Shown here piece after piece: positions 57,934-64,000 of a stretch of 64,000 nucleotides of DNA. Every line of letters begins with the position of its first letter. Positions within the stretch are counted from its first letter, which is position 1. The position numbers and the translations under genes were made by a program. The stretch spans positions 434,001 to 498,000 of the forward strand of contig NZ_CP139301.1 in the NCBI RefSeq assembly GCF_034092395.1, written 5' to 3'. The notes beneath the pieces are model-generated. The model ran no database searches and was not told the DNA's origin. It was given only the letters and a program-made list of their open reading frames with translations. Source of the stretch: Prochlorococcus sp. MIT 1307 (lineage in GTDB: Bacteria; Cyanobacteriota; Cyanobacteriia; PCC-6307; Cyanobiaceae).

Positions 57934-58089
57934 CTAATCGTCCTCATCCTTGAGCATTGACTGAACCAACTTCAATGAGCTTAGACCAACTGCTAAAAAG
58001 GTAAAGACAGACAATCCTACTAGAATCCCGATTGTCGCTCGTGAAATATCGAGCTCACCAAAAGAAACGGCAAAAAGCAAAATTCTCAA
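57934..58089 (-). CDS. Small membrane protein (51 aa)
   Basis: A frame of 51 codons from TTG 58089 (or 48 from TTG 58080) to TAG 57934. The sequence has one convincing membrane helix (ATIGILVGLSVFTFLAVGLS), a short amphipathic stretch (LKLVQSML) and an acidic end KDEDD. That layout is typical of small thylakoid or membrane-complex subunits. The frame is open to a TGA near 58165 but contains no ATG or GTG before the helix. It fills an otherwise empty gap and is less AT-rich than its flanks, both in favour of a gene. Not matched to any known small photosystem subunit from memory. Confidence 0.5.
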   Translation of the reverse strand: MRILLFAVSFGELDISRATIGILVGLSVFTFLAVGLSSLKLVQSMLKDEDD

Positions 58090-58349
58090 TTTATAAATAA
58101 AGAAAGCTATACAAAAGGTTAAGTCAAAAATGACTAATGGACTACAAAAAAAGCAAATGAAAGAAAATCAGCTAAATCAAGAAAAAACAATTCTGCACCA
58201 TATCCAACGAATATCGAACTTTGAAGCTTCTTGCTAGCTACTTTAAATTTTTTTTAAATCTTTATCAGAATACAAATAGAGAAGTATTCATTTTTTTGTT
58301 AAAAAGACAATAATACAAGGTAACCTCATTTTTTTAGAGATTAAAACCC

Positions 58350-58631
58350 ATGGGAAAAATATTAATTGCCCAATTAATGCTTCTTATAGCAAGTGCAACT
58401 TATCTCCCCTTAATTGCCGGTGGATATTGGCTTGTTATTGGTAGCTTTAGGCAAGGCCCAGGAGGCAGACCTGAAGTAAGTGGTATTACAAGTCCATCTG
58501 TCTATGCAATCCCTATGGAATCAATGGCACAATGCAAAGCCGCTGGGCAGAAAATCTCAAACGAAATCTACAAACCTGTTTGGCAATTCGATAATCGTTG
58601 GACATGCGTTTTAGGAGACAGAAACAAGTAA
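58350..58631 (+). CDS. Small exported or membrane-anchored hypothetical protein
   Basis: The 93-aa product begins at ATG 58350 with a hydrophobic segment (ILIAQLMLLIASATYLPLIAGGYWLVIG) that could be an anchor or uncleaved signal. A polar domain follows with a Gly/Pro-rich turn (QGPGGRPEVSG), and the C-terminal half has two cysteines (MAQCKAAGQ and RWTCVLGD) that could form a disulphide. No family named. Upstream sequence is very AT-rich with T-runs. Reading frame quality suggests a real gene of the kind frequent in Prochlorococcus. Confidence 0.6.
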   Translation: MGKILIAQLMLLIASATYLPLIAGGYWLVIGSFRQGPGGRPEVSGITSPSVYAIPMESMAQCKAAGQKISNEIYKPVWQFDNRWTCVLGDRNK

Positions 58632-58848
58632 TAGCAAAAACCTTTCTTCAAAAAGATAAGTCCTTCCCAACTAGCAGGTATCCCCCTTGTCTCTATAAAA
58701 TTTGCTCTTATTCCTATACAGGAAATTTTTTTATCAAATTTAGAGCACTGCAAGAAGCAAGACCCAAGTACCAAAACAAAATCTGCACCTACTAGAAATA
58801 AGCCTTTACGACTGCCTGCTATAAAGATCGAACTAGGTATTTACCACC

Positions 58849-59019
58849 ATGCCAGTTAACAGGATGCGGCTTGCAGAGGTTGTCAACGGTCGCGCGGCGA
58901 TGTTTGGTTGTTCAGCTATAGGGATTTCATCCTTAGCAATAAAAACAAATTTGCTACAAATCGCCTTTACCCAAGACATACACTCCTTTTGGCAAGTAAT
59001 TGGAATATATGCCACTTGA
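58849..59019 (+). CDS. High-light-inducible protein (Hli, chlorophyll a/b-binding-like)
   Basis: A 56-codon gene starting at ATG 58849 and ending at TGA 59017-59019. Residues 10-20 read EVVNGRAAMFG, the ExxNGRxAMxG signature of Hli/LHC-type chlorophyll-binding helices, in which Glu/Asn and Arg bind pigment and form the ion pair. The hydrophobic helix continues as CSAIGISSLAIKTNLLQIAF. Hli proteins protect photosystems under excess light by binding chlorophyll and carotenoid. The second half after the helix is shorter and less typical. An alternative start is ATG 58864. Multicopy hli genes are characteristic of Prochlorococcus. Confidence 0.82.
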   Translation: MPVNRMRLAEVVNGRAAMFGCSAIGISSLAIKTNLLQIAFTQDIHSFWQVIGIYAT

Positions 59020-59105
59020 AATTAATCGCTGTATTACAAGCGGACAACCGAAATACCTAACTACGTATCGCATGCGAGAATCACTAGATCTTAAAAGGTA
59101 TTGAC

Positions 59106-59339
59106 ATGCACCAGTCAAACCTAAAAAGGTACTTTTTCCTTTTTATTGCTATCTGGTCGTCATGGTCGATTTGGAACTCAATTCAACCACCCCTAACTAG
59201 CTACCAACTCATAGCTTTATTTGCCATCTTTCCAATATCTGCACTTTTACTCGCTTTTTCATTCCTGGAGAAAGATAAAGATGATGATGATTCCAATGGT
59301 GGGCTGATGGAGCCAATTTTAATTAGAGGCAGGTCTTAA
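59106..59339 (+). CDS. Small two-helix membrane protein
   Basis: A 77-aa product from ATG 59106. Two hydrophobic stretches (YFFLFIAIWSSWSIWNSI and LIALFAIFPISALLLAFSFL) form a helical hairpin. An acidic run (EKDKDDDDSNGG) and a short basic end (LIRGRS) follow. No known family. It lies 86 bp after hli on the same strand and might share its transcript; an association with light stress would be inference from position only. Confidence 0.6.
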   Translation: MHQSNLKRYFFLFIAIWSSWSIWNSIQPPLTSYQLIALFAIFPISALLLAFSFLEKDKDDDDSNGGLMEPILIRGRS

Positions 59340-59506
59340 TACGAATAAGAGATAACTTCAAGCCATTTCCCAAGTAAAAACTATATCTTTTAAAGTTAGG
59401 CAGTCATTTCAATAAGCCTAAAATATTTAAACTTCAAATGGGATGTCAGCATTCTGCCTAAAACTATATAAAATTATCCTATTATCTGTTTACTCAAAAA
59501 AACTAA

Positions 59507-59704
59507 ATGGCTACCGCTAAAGAAAAAAAAGCTGAAGTTAAAGCTCACCTCAAAAAACTACGGTCAGATCTAAGGGAAATGCATCTTGGCGTAACAGAAG
59601 AGCTTACTCTTCCAGATCCTGCAGAAGTTAAAAAAGCAATGACTCAAATGGAACAACTTTTACAAGTTGTAGAGCCTAAGTCTGCAAGAAAAAGCAAAAA
59701 ATAA
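59507..59704 (+). CDS. Small basic helical hypothetical protein
   Basis: A 65-aa protein, from ATG 59507, that is strongly charged and helical: AKEKKAEVKAHLKKLRSDLR, then a short LTLPDPAEVKKAMTQMEQLL and a basic end SARKSKK. It has no membrane segment or cysteine. The Lys-rich ends could bind nucleic acid, but no domain is recognised. The clean start and low-complexity-free middle support a real gene. Confidence 0.62.
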   Translation: MATAKEKKAEVKAHLKKLRSDLREMHLGVTEELTLPDPAEVKKAMTQMEQLLQVVEPKSARKSKK

Positions 59705-60017
59705 AATCTTGAATATTTACTATTATTTTAACCATAAGTATAATCAGATGTATTGACTAAGCGTCCTATATATTCAACTTAGAAAGAAATCTACTTGACA
59801 GTAAAACCTAAAAGTTAATTAGCACCACAGAGGCTCTCATCTCAAGCCAGAAGCAAATAAGCAAAAAAACCTATCAAAAAAACAACAAGACTCCCCAAAG
59901 AAAGGGCTATTAGGTTAAACAGGTAGGCCTTATTACTTAGGTACTTAATCTGCAGTAATTAAATTTGATATTGGTTATAATTCTATGTTATAAGGTTTGA
60001 ATTCGATTATCAGTAAA
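59705..60017. other. Gap with a possible start-less membrane frame
   Basis: 313 bp without a supported gene. On the minus strand a 38-codon frame (59955 to 59842) reads a hydrophobic helix (LIALSLGSLVVFLIGFFAYL) ending at TGA, but has no ATG, GTG or suitable TTG. It is either a pseudogene tail, a peptide with an unusual start, or chance. Nothing else was seen. Confidence 0.35.
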
Positions 60018-60167
60018 ATGGGGGAATCAATGAAGGATTTATCCTTAGTTGAAGAGGTAGATAATGTTGATTCTTATTTTGAATGCATCTCATCATGCTC
60101 TTTAGATGCAGAAGGTGTTGAATGTGTAACGCGATGCGTTGAAGTTCACCTAAAAGAAGAGAGTTAA
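60018..60167 (+). CDS. Small twin-CX3C cysteine protein (49 aa)
   Basis: A 49-codon gene from ATG 60018 (second ATG at 60030). The C-terminal half has two CX3C motifs, ECISSC and ECVTRC, separated by ten residues, within a predicted helical hairpin; the rest is acidic. Twin CX3C hairpins elsewhere form two disulphides or bind metal. I recall similar short Cys proteins in Prochlorococcus but no assigned function. It has no signal peptide, so it is probably cytoplasmic, where the cysteines would be reduced or metal-bound. Confidence 0.65.
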   Translation: MGESMKDLSLVEEVDNVDSYFECISSCSLDAEGVECVTRCVEVHLKEES

Positions 60168-60205
60168 ATTTCCATATTTTTGATAATTGGTATAGTTGCA
60201 AGATT

Positions 60206-60820
60206 TTATCTGAGGTTCAAAAAGTCAGAAGGGATAATAAATGAAGATAGTTTCCATTTAAAAAGTCCATTACGTTGCCAAAAAGCTTTAATAGGGGTTT
60301 CAGTACTTGATTTCTGACTACTTAGTACAAATAAATTTAGGTTGGAATAATAAAGTTTTATTTGATTTTTTTCTTTTTTAGAAGCCTTACTTTGGGAAGT
60401 GTCACTTTGGTTTGATGACTTTTGTTTTGAATTAGATTTTTCTGAAGATTTATTATCTTGGAGGATAGTACCATTTTCGAGCAAAAGTTTCAGACCTCTT
60501 GGAGTTACTGTTGCATCTACAATTCCATTGACTAAAGGGTCAATAAAAATTAAGCTTAAAGTTCTATATGGCTTAAGGTTGAAATCTCCAGTAACAGCTT
60601 TAGTTAGAGCCAACTTTATCTGAGGTTTTAGACTTTTTCTAACTGATGGAAAATTTATGTAATTAGCATAAGTAGTTTGATCTTGATTCTTAAGAGCCTT
60701 TTGAAATTCAAATAATGCAATATATGGAGAAATATAATAACAGGTACCTAATAAAGTTGAAGATAAAATTATTATTCTAAGAAAATACTTTTTTGGACTA
60801 AATTCAATAGTGAATTTCAT
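60206..60820 (-). CDS. DUF2939 family membrane-anchored protein
   Basis: A 204-aa protein with an N-terminal membrane anchor (YFLRIIILSSTLLGTCYYI) and a DUF2939 domain: YISPYIALFEFQKALKNQDQ, YINFPSVRKSLKPQI and VTPRGLKLLLENG. In the family the domain faces the periplasm; function unknown. A low-complexity Ser/Lys/Gln linker (SEKSNSKQKSSNQSDTSQSK) interrupts the second half, followed by a strand-rich end (KLYYSNLNLFVLSS and FWQRNGLFKWKL). ATG 60820. It follows the 119-aa secreted protein after 3 bp, so the two form a minus-strand pair. Confidence 0.8.
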   Translation of the reverse strand: MKFTIEFSPKKYFLRIIILSSTLLGTCYYISPYIALFEFQKALKNQDQTTYANYINFPSVRKSLKPQIKLALTKAVTGDFNLKPYRTLSLIFIDPLVNGIVDATVTPRGLKLLLENGTILQDNKSSEKSNSKQKSSNQSDTSQSKASKKEKNQIKLYYSNLNLFVLSSQKSSTETPIKAFWQRNGLFKWKLSSFIIPSDFLNLR

Positions 60821-60823
60821 TTT

Positions 60824-61183
60824 TTAATTAAAAAGCGAATTTGCGGTGGAGCAATTACCAAGTTTTTTCCAACGTTCTAAGTTCTGTTCTATGTTTAAAA
60901 ACTCCTTATCAGTATCAGTGTACTCTTGAGCTTTTATTAAGGCTTCAAATGCTTCTACTCCAAATTTACTGGCATATCTTTGATTTATACAGGCCTTATA
61001 CTTAACCCCATTTTTTAACTCTTCCTCTCCTTGGCGTAAATACCCCTGAGCTAAGTCACTTTTCTCTCTCCACTCAAGCATGTACTTTTTAAAATTAGTT
61101 TGTTGATCTTGTGCGTATGTATAATCACTTAGACTAACAATAGTAAGTATAAAAACTATAATTGCTAAGATTTGATGTAACAT
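60824..61183 (-). CDS. Secreted hypothetical protein
   Basis: A 119-aa product from ATG 61183 with a signal peptide (ILAIIVFILTIVSLSDYTYAQ, cleavage after YAQ or TYA). The mature part is mainly helical and resembles a tetratricopeptide-like helical pair (ALIKAQEYTDTDKEF and IEQNLERWKKLG). Two cysteines, YKACINQRY and LGNCSTANS, may pair in the periplasm. No family recognised. It precedes the DUF2939 gene by 3 bp, suggesting a shared function in the envelope. Confidence 0.65.
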   Translation of the reverse strand: MLHQILAIIVFILTIVSLSDYTYAQDQQTNFKKYMLEWREKSDLAQGYLRQGEEELKNGVKYKACINQRYASKFGVEAFEALIKAQEYTDTDKEFLNIEQNLERWKKLGNCSTANSLFN

Positions 61184-61555
61184 GAATGAAAAAGAAAAGT
61201 TGAAAATAAAGTCTTTTACTTCCTAGTGAAATTATCTATTGTATTCAGTATGACTGAAATAAAATTTGCTTTATAAGTATAGCCATAATAGAGGACAAAG
61301 TGAAATGTATTTTAAATTGCCCAATAACTTGCTATCAGACTCGTCATAATTGATTCATAGGTACTAATAGGAGTTGTGGATCAAGTTATTGAATTCCAAG
61401 CTTAAAAAAAAAACTGAGTATAATTTCAATGTTATATAAAATTATTGTCTTAGTAGCTAAAAGTTAAAAATTTCATATTAGATGCGATATATTTCTAGTA
61501 GTATGGAAAGAAGGCGTGTTCGATAAATTAGAATATCAAAACCAGCAAACAGAAA
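61184..61555. other. AT-rich intergenic stretch
   Basis: About 370 bp between divergent genes with no frame of useful length. A poly-A tract lies near 61405. Promoters for both flanking genes are expected but none is clear. Confidence 0.5.
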
Positions 61556-61918
61556 ATGAATAAAACAAACCTTTTCCTCATGTCTTGCATAGCCTCTTTA
61601 GTAGGGGGTTGTGCCTTGATAAATAAAGTTGAAGAAGTATTCATACCAGATGAAAATACGGTTGAGATGAAAGAAACCAAAAAGAAAACTATTAGTATTA
61701 CTTGTAGTCAAGGAAAAATAAAAGATCATACAGAAAAAGGTTGGAAAGTTATTGGTACTGAGGAAAAAGAAGTTCCTTGTAAATGGAAAACAAAAAAAGC
61801 AAAGCGTAATTGTAACCCCAAAAAAGACAAAGGTTGCTTAATAACAGTACCTGATGAATACGGAAAGGAAATAATATATTTTCTAGAAAAAGAAAGCCTT
61901 ATAGACAAGAGAAAATAG
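61556..61918 (+). CDS. Putative lipoprotein
   Basis: A 120-aa protein from ATG 61556 with a lipoprotein signal: the hydrophobic stretch LFLMSCIASLVGGC and the lipobox VGGC give Cys19 as the lipid-bearing residue. The mature part is rich in Lys and Glu, with four cysteines in ITCSQGK, VPCKWKT, RNCNPKK and KGCLITV, suggesting two disulphides and a compact beta-type domain. Function unknown. It lies alone in the flexible right-end region. Confidence 0.68.
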   Translation: MNKTNLFLMSCIASLVGGCALINKVEEVFIPDENTVEMKETKKKTISITCSQGKIKDHTEKGWKVIGTEEKEVPCKWKTKKAKRNCNPKKDKGCLITVPDEYGKEIIYFLEKESLIDKRK

Positions 61919-61996
61919 TTATTAAGTGCCCAAAGATGTTGTATCAGATTTACTGAAGTTAATTATAATACTTATAAAATTCGTTTTAAAAGGTTT

Positions 61997-62317
61997 CTAA
62001 CTATAAGTTTTACTAGAGTTCTTTTTTTGAACTCGTTTATAATGTCCGATATAAAACCATCTCCAAGTTGGTATCATTGTAAATAACCAAACCCAAACTA
62101 TGTATTCGTAATTTGCATCAAGATTTGAAGTGTTACACAACTCTGATACACCCAATTTTTGACTCTGTTCTAAACGATCCTCTAAATTTCTGCATAGCAG
62201 ATAGCCATGTACTCCAAGGAAGCCTATGGTCATCGAGGTAGGAACTATTGCAAACAAAGCGGCTAAAACTAAATTTCCTAGTTTTAGTCTAAGATTAAGA
62301 TCCTTAGAAATACTCAT
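61997..62317 (-). CDS. Hypothetical membrane protein, two helices
   Basis: A 106-aa product from ATG 62317. One hydrophobic helix lies at LGNLVLAALFAIVPTSMTIGFLGVHGYLL and a second at YEYIVWVWLFTMIPTWRWFYI. They are separated by a polar loop with Cys residues (LLCRNLED and SELCNTSN) and followed by a basic tail. GGAGG lies 6 bases upstream on the coding strand complement region (62319-62325). No family recognised. Confidence 0.58.
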   Translation of the reverse strand: MSISKDLNLRLKLGNLVLAALFAIVPTSMTIGFLGVHGYLLCRNLEDRLEQSQKLGVSELCNTSNLDANYEYIVWVWLFTMIPTWRWFYIGHYKRVQKKNSSKTYS

Positions 62318-62723
62318 ACACGGAGGAATTTACTTGTCTTCCTTGATTCTAAACACTTTATAACATAAGAAGCCATGTTAGGCAATAAATTATACCTAAA
62401 TACAAGTATATGGTTGTATTAGCTATCCAGACTATCTTTCAGAAAAAGTAAAATCTTTAGGCATCCAATGTTTTTTTTAACTAAGCCTTTTCACTATAAT
62501 ATTCCTAGAAAATAGATTTGAAGATAAAATAATAGGGCAAAACCATAAATAAAATTGATGTGGTTTCTATTGGTAAGATACAATTGATTATAAGGTTATA
62601 GATATAGGTTTAAAGCAATTATCATAAATTAGTTAACCAAGCGCTAGAAAGTATCCAACTCTCTAAGAAGTGCTATAATTAACAAGTAAATAGGCTAGCT
62701 TCTTGACAAGTAAATGTGTTTAA
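62318..62723. other. AT-rich intergenic stretch before the glycosyltransferase
   Basis: About 400 bp with no supported gene. A TTGACA sequence at 62703-62708 lies too close to the next start to be a normal -35 box. No hairpin or repeat is apparent. Confidence 0.45.
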
Positions 62724-63491
62724 ATGAATAAGAACATCTCACAAATCTTCCTAACTGATTTATCAATAGATCTTCCTATTTTTTTGTCAGATGCAAGTAA
62801 CTCAATAAAGAATAAATTTAAAGATTATGAACATAAAGTATATAACAATGAAGAGCTTAGGTTTTTTATTAAATCAAATTTTGATTCTGAGGTTTTGTGG
62901 GCATACGACGTCTTAAAACCATATTCTTATAAATCAGATTTAGGGAGATTTTGTCTTCTATATCAGCAAGGAGGATGGTATTTTGATATTGCAATCAAAT
63001 GCTTATCAAACTTTCAAGTGTGTTCAAATGTCGATATGATTTGCTTTCGTGATGAGCAGAGACATTCCTCAACTTCATGGGCTGTAGCGGGAGGGATAAT
63101 ATGGTCAAAATCTGGCAATAATATTCTATCAACTGCAATCAAAATGATTATTCAAAACTGCAGGGAGCGCTGGTATGGAAGAACTCCTTTATGCCCAACA
63201 GGTCCTTCACTATTTGGAGAAGCAATCGCCAAGGAAAATAGAGATAAGAATATAATATTTGGTTATTTAGATCGCCCAAATATACCATTTACCAAAAAAA
63301 ATATCCCATTTCTTAGAAAATTATTCAAATCAAAATTCAGATTGGCTAACCACAAAACCTTTGCCTTAGTAAAGCCTGCATCTGGAGGTGATCTTAAAGC
63401 CTTAGGAGTCCATGGATCAAATAATTATAATCAATTTTGGAAATCTAAAACTGTTTATAATGATATACCTTTTACACTAAATTATAAATAA
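62724..63491 (+). CDS. GT32-type (OCH1-like) glycosyltransferase
   Basis: A 255-aa protein resembling bacterial members of glycosyltransferase family 32 (DXD sugar-binding region), used for capsule, LPS or exopolysaccharide. The hallmark segment is YKSDLGRFCLLYQQGGWYFDIAIK, where YKSDLxRFxxLYxxGG precedes the DXD-type site; here it reads DIA, so the second Asp is missing. AVAGGIIWSKSG and CPTGPSLFGEAI follow the family order. ATG 62724 gives a short leader without a membrane segment. It stands alone, AT-rich, in the flexible end region, consistent with cell-surface variation genes. Confidence 0.8.
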   Translation: MNKNISQIFLTDLSIDLPIFLSDASNSIKNKFKDYEHKVYNNEELRFFIKSNFDSEVLWAYDVLKPYSYKSDLGRFCLLYQQGGWYFDIAIKCLSNFQVCSNVDMICFRDEQRHSSTSWAVAGGIIWSKSGNNILSTAIKMIIQNCRERWYGRTPLCPTGPSLFGEAIAKENRDKNIIFGYLDRPNIPFTKKNIPFLRKLFKSKFRLANHKTFALVKPASGGDLKALGVHGSNNYNQFWKSKTVYNDIPFTLNYK

Positions 63492-63721
63492 GCAGAAGCG
63501 ACGTATTATCTTATATGCCCAATATAAATTTTTAAGCAAATATTTGATTGTTTATTAAACAAGATCGTAGACTAGATTAAATATTCAATTTTCTTAATCT
63601 ATCTTGCTAAAGATTATTTAAATTATTCTGCCAGGTCATACATTTCGTTTATATGGCAATGTAATGGTACAACCTATAAAGTAGGGAGGCTAAGTCCTTC
63701 AATATTAAAAAGTAATTCATC

Positions 63722-64000
63722 ATGAGTGAATTTCCGTATTTAGTCGCCCTAGCTTTATTTGAACAAGAGGGTAAGCGTTTTATGCCCATAGGAGGTAAGT
63801 CACTACAGGATCCAATTAAAAATGATGCTATACCAGACAATAAGATTGAGAGAATTGCATTAGAACTACTGTTGCGATTAATAGAAAAGAGTGATAATGG
63901 TTCAATTCAAAGAGTAAATGGAAAAAAAAGCTTACTGATAATGCAAATCCCAATGGAAGTTATGCAAGAAAAGCTGCCAAGGATTAAGGCCGATTGGATC
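63722..64000 (+). CDS. Hypothetical protein, 3' end beyond the window
   Basis: From ATG 63722 the frame is open for 93 codons to the window edge. The translation begins SEFPYLVALALFEQEGKRF, includes a predicted helix (KIERIALELLLRLIEKSD) and the segment SLLIMQIPMEVMQEK, and has no recognised domain. Codon use resembles its neighbours. The true length and family cannot be judged without the missing part. Confidence 0.55.
   Translation, partial: MSEFPYLVALALFEQEGKRFMPIGGKSLQDPIKNDAIPDNKIERIALELLLRLIEKSDNGSIQRVNGKKSLLIMQIPMEVMQEKLPRIKADWI

Noticed and set aside
63649-63840. 63-codon minus-strand gene at the right end
   Set aside because: It overlaps the better plus-strand frame that starts at ATG 63722 and runs open to the window edge.

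Overview
The window looks like a piece of a streamlined marine picocyanobacterial chromosome, most likely low-light-adapted Prochlorococcus. The evidence is AT-rich coding sequence with very short spacers, NDH-1 genes (ndhD, ndhL), plastocyanin, menB/menD for phylloquinone, glycogen genes (glgA, glgB), Ycf51, a cyanobacterial AbrB regulator, a manganese ABC transporter of MntC type and a high-light-inducible protein. The genus call is inferred from remembered protein families and gene order; no search was run.

Layout. 1-9.1 kb: end of aroA, an MnmC-like methyltransferase, glmU converging on murF, a membrane protein, glgA, then menD-menB. 9.1-15.5 kb: lepB, a DUF760 gene, a manganese uptake operon (mntC-mntA-mntB) with a DUF4336 gene attached, and a DUF697 membrane protein. 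15.7-25.2 kb, plus strand: an RGG-rich protein, trpS, thrS, glk, thrB, ndhD and an M3 peptidase. 25.2-31.9 kb, minus strand: hydrolase, folB, proA, a ROK-kinase remnant and a TamB-like giant. 32.0-41.7 kb, plus strand: ycf51 with a large tandem repeat, a DUF4332 protein, a secreted small protein, a CocE/NonD hydrolase, glgB, a second tandem-repeat membrane protein, hemE, an SDR and petE. 41.8-51.5 kb: a Nif11-type peptide, clpB, a HupE/UreJ protein, a QueD homologue, hisIE, DUF2214, a group 2 sigma factor, YkvA, about 1 kb of nearly gene-free DNA, a c-type cytochrome, a YCII protein and cyAbrB. 51.6-57.4 kb: trpA, DUF3007, ndhL, tRNA-Leu(UAA), pyrC, a Ca/Na exchanger and glutathione reductase. 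57.5-64 kb: a sparse run of small, mostly unrecognised genes (hli, Cys-rich and membrane peptides, a lipoprotein, a GT32-like glycosyltransferase) that looks like flexible genome.

The core consists of housekeeping pathways: cell wall (glmU, murF), glycogen (glk, glgA, glgB), phylloquinone (menD, menB), tryptophan/threonine/proline/histidine steps, pyrimidines and electron transport. The most unusual content is a pair of near-perfect in-frame tandem arrays, 54 bp x 11 in ycf51 and 45 bp x 10 in an unknown C-tail-anchored protein. They lie 5 kb apart, show no synonymous differences between units, and both carry their variant unit at positions 1 and 5. This implies recent expansion through a four-unit block in two unrelated genes. 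Also of note are a ROK kinase that lost its catalytic centre, a menD whose conserved N-terminus has no standard start codon, an intronless trnL-UAA, and several genes of about 50 codons or fewer at the right end.
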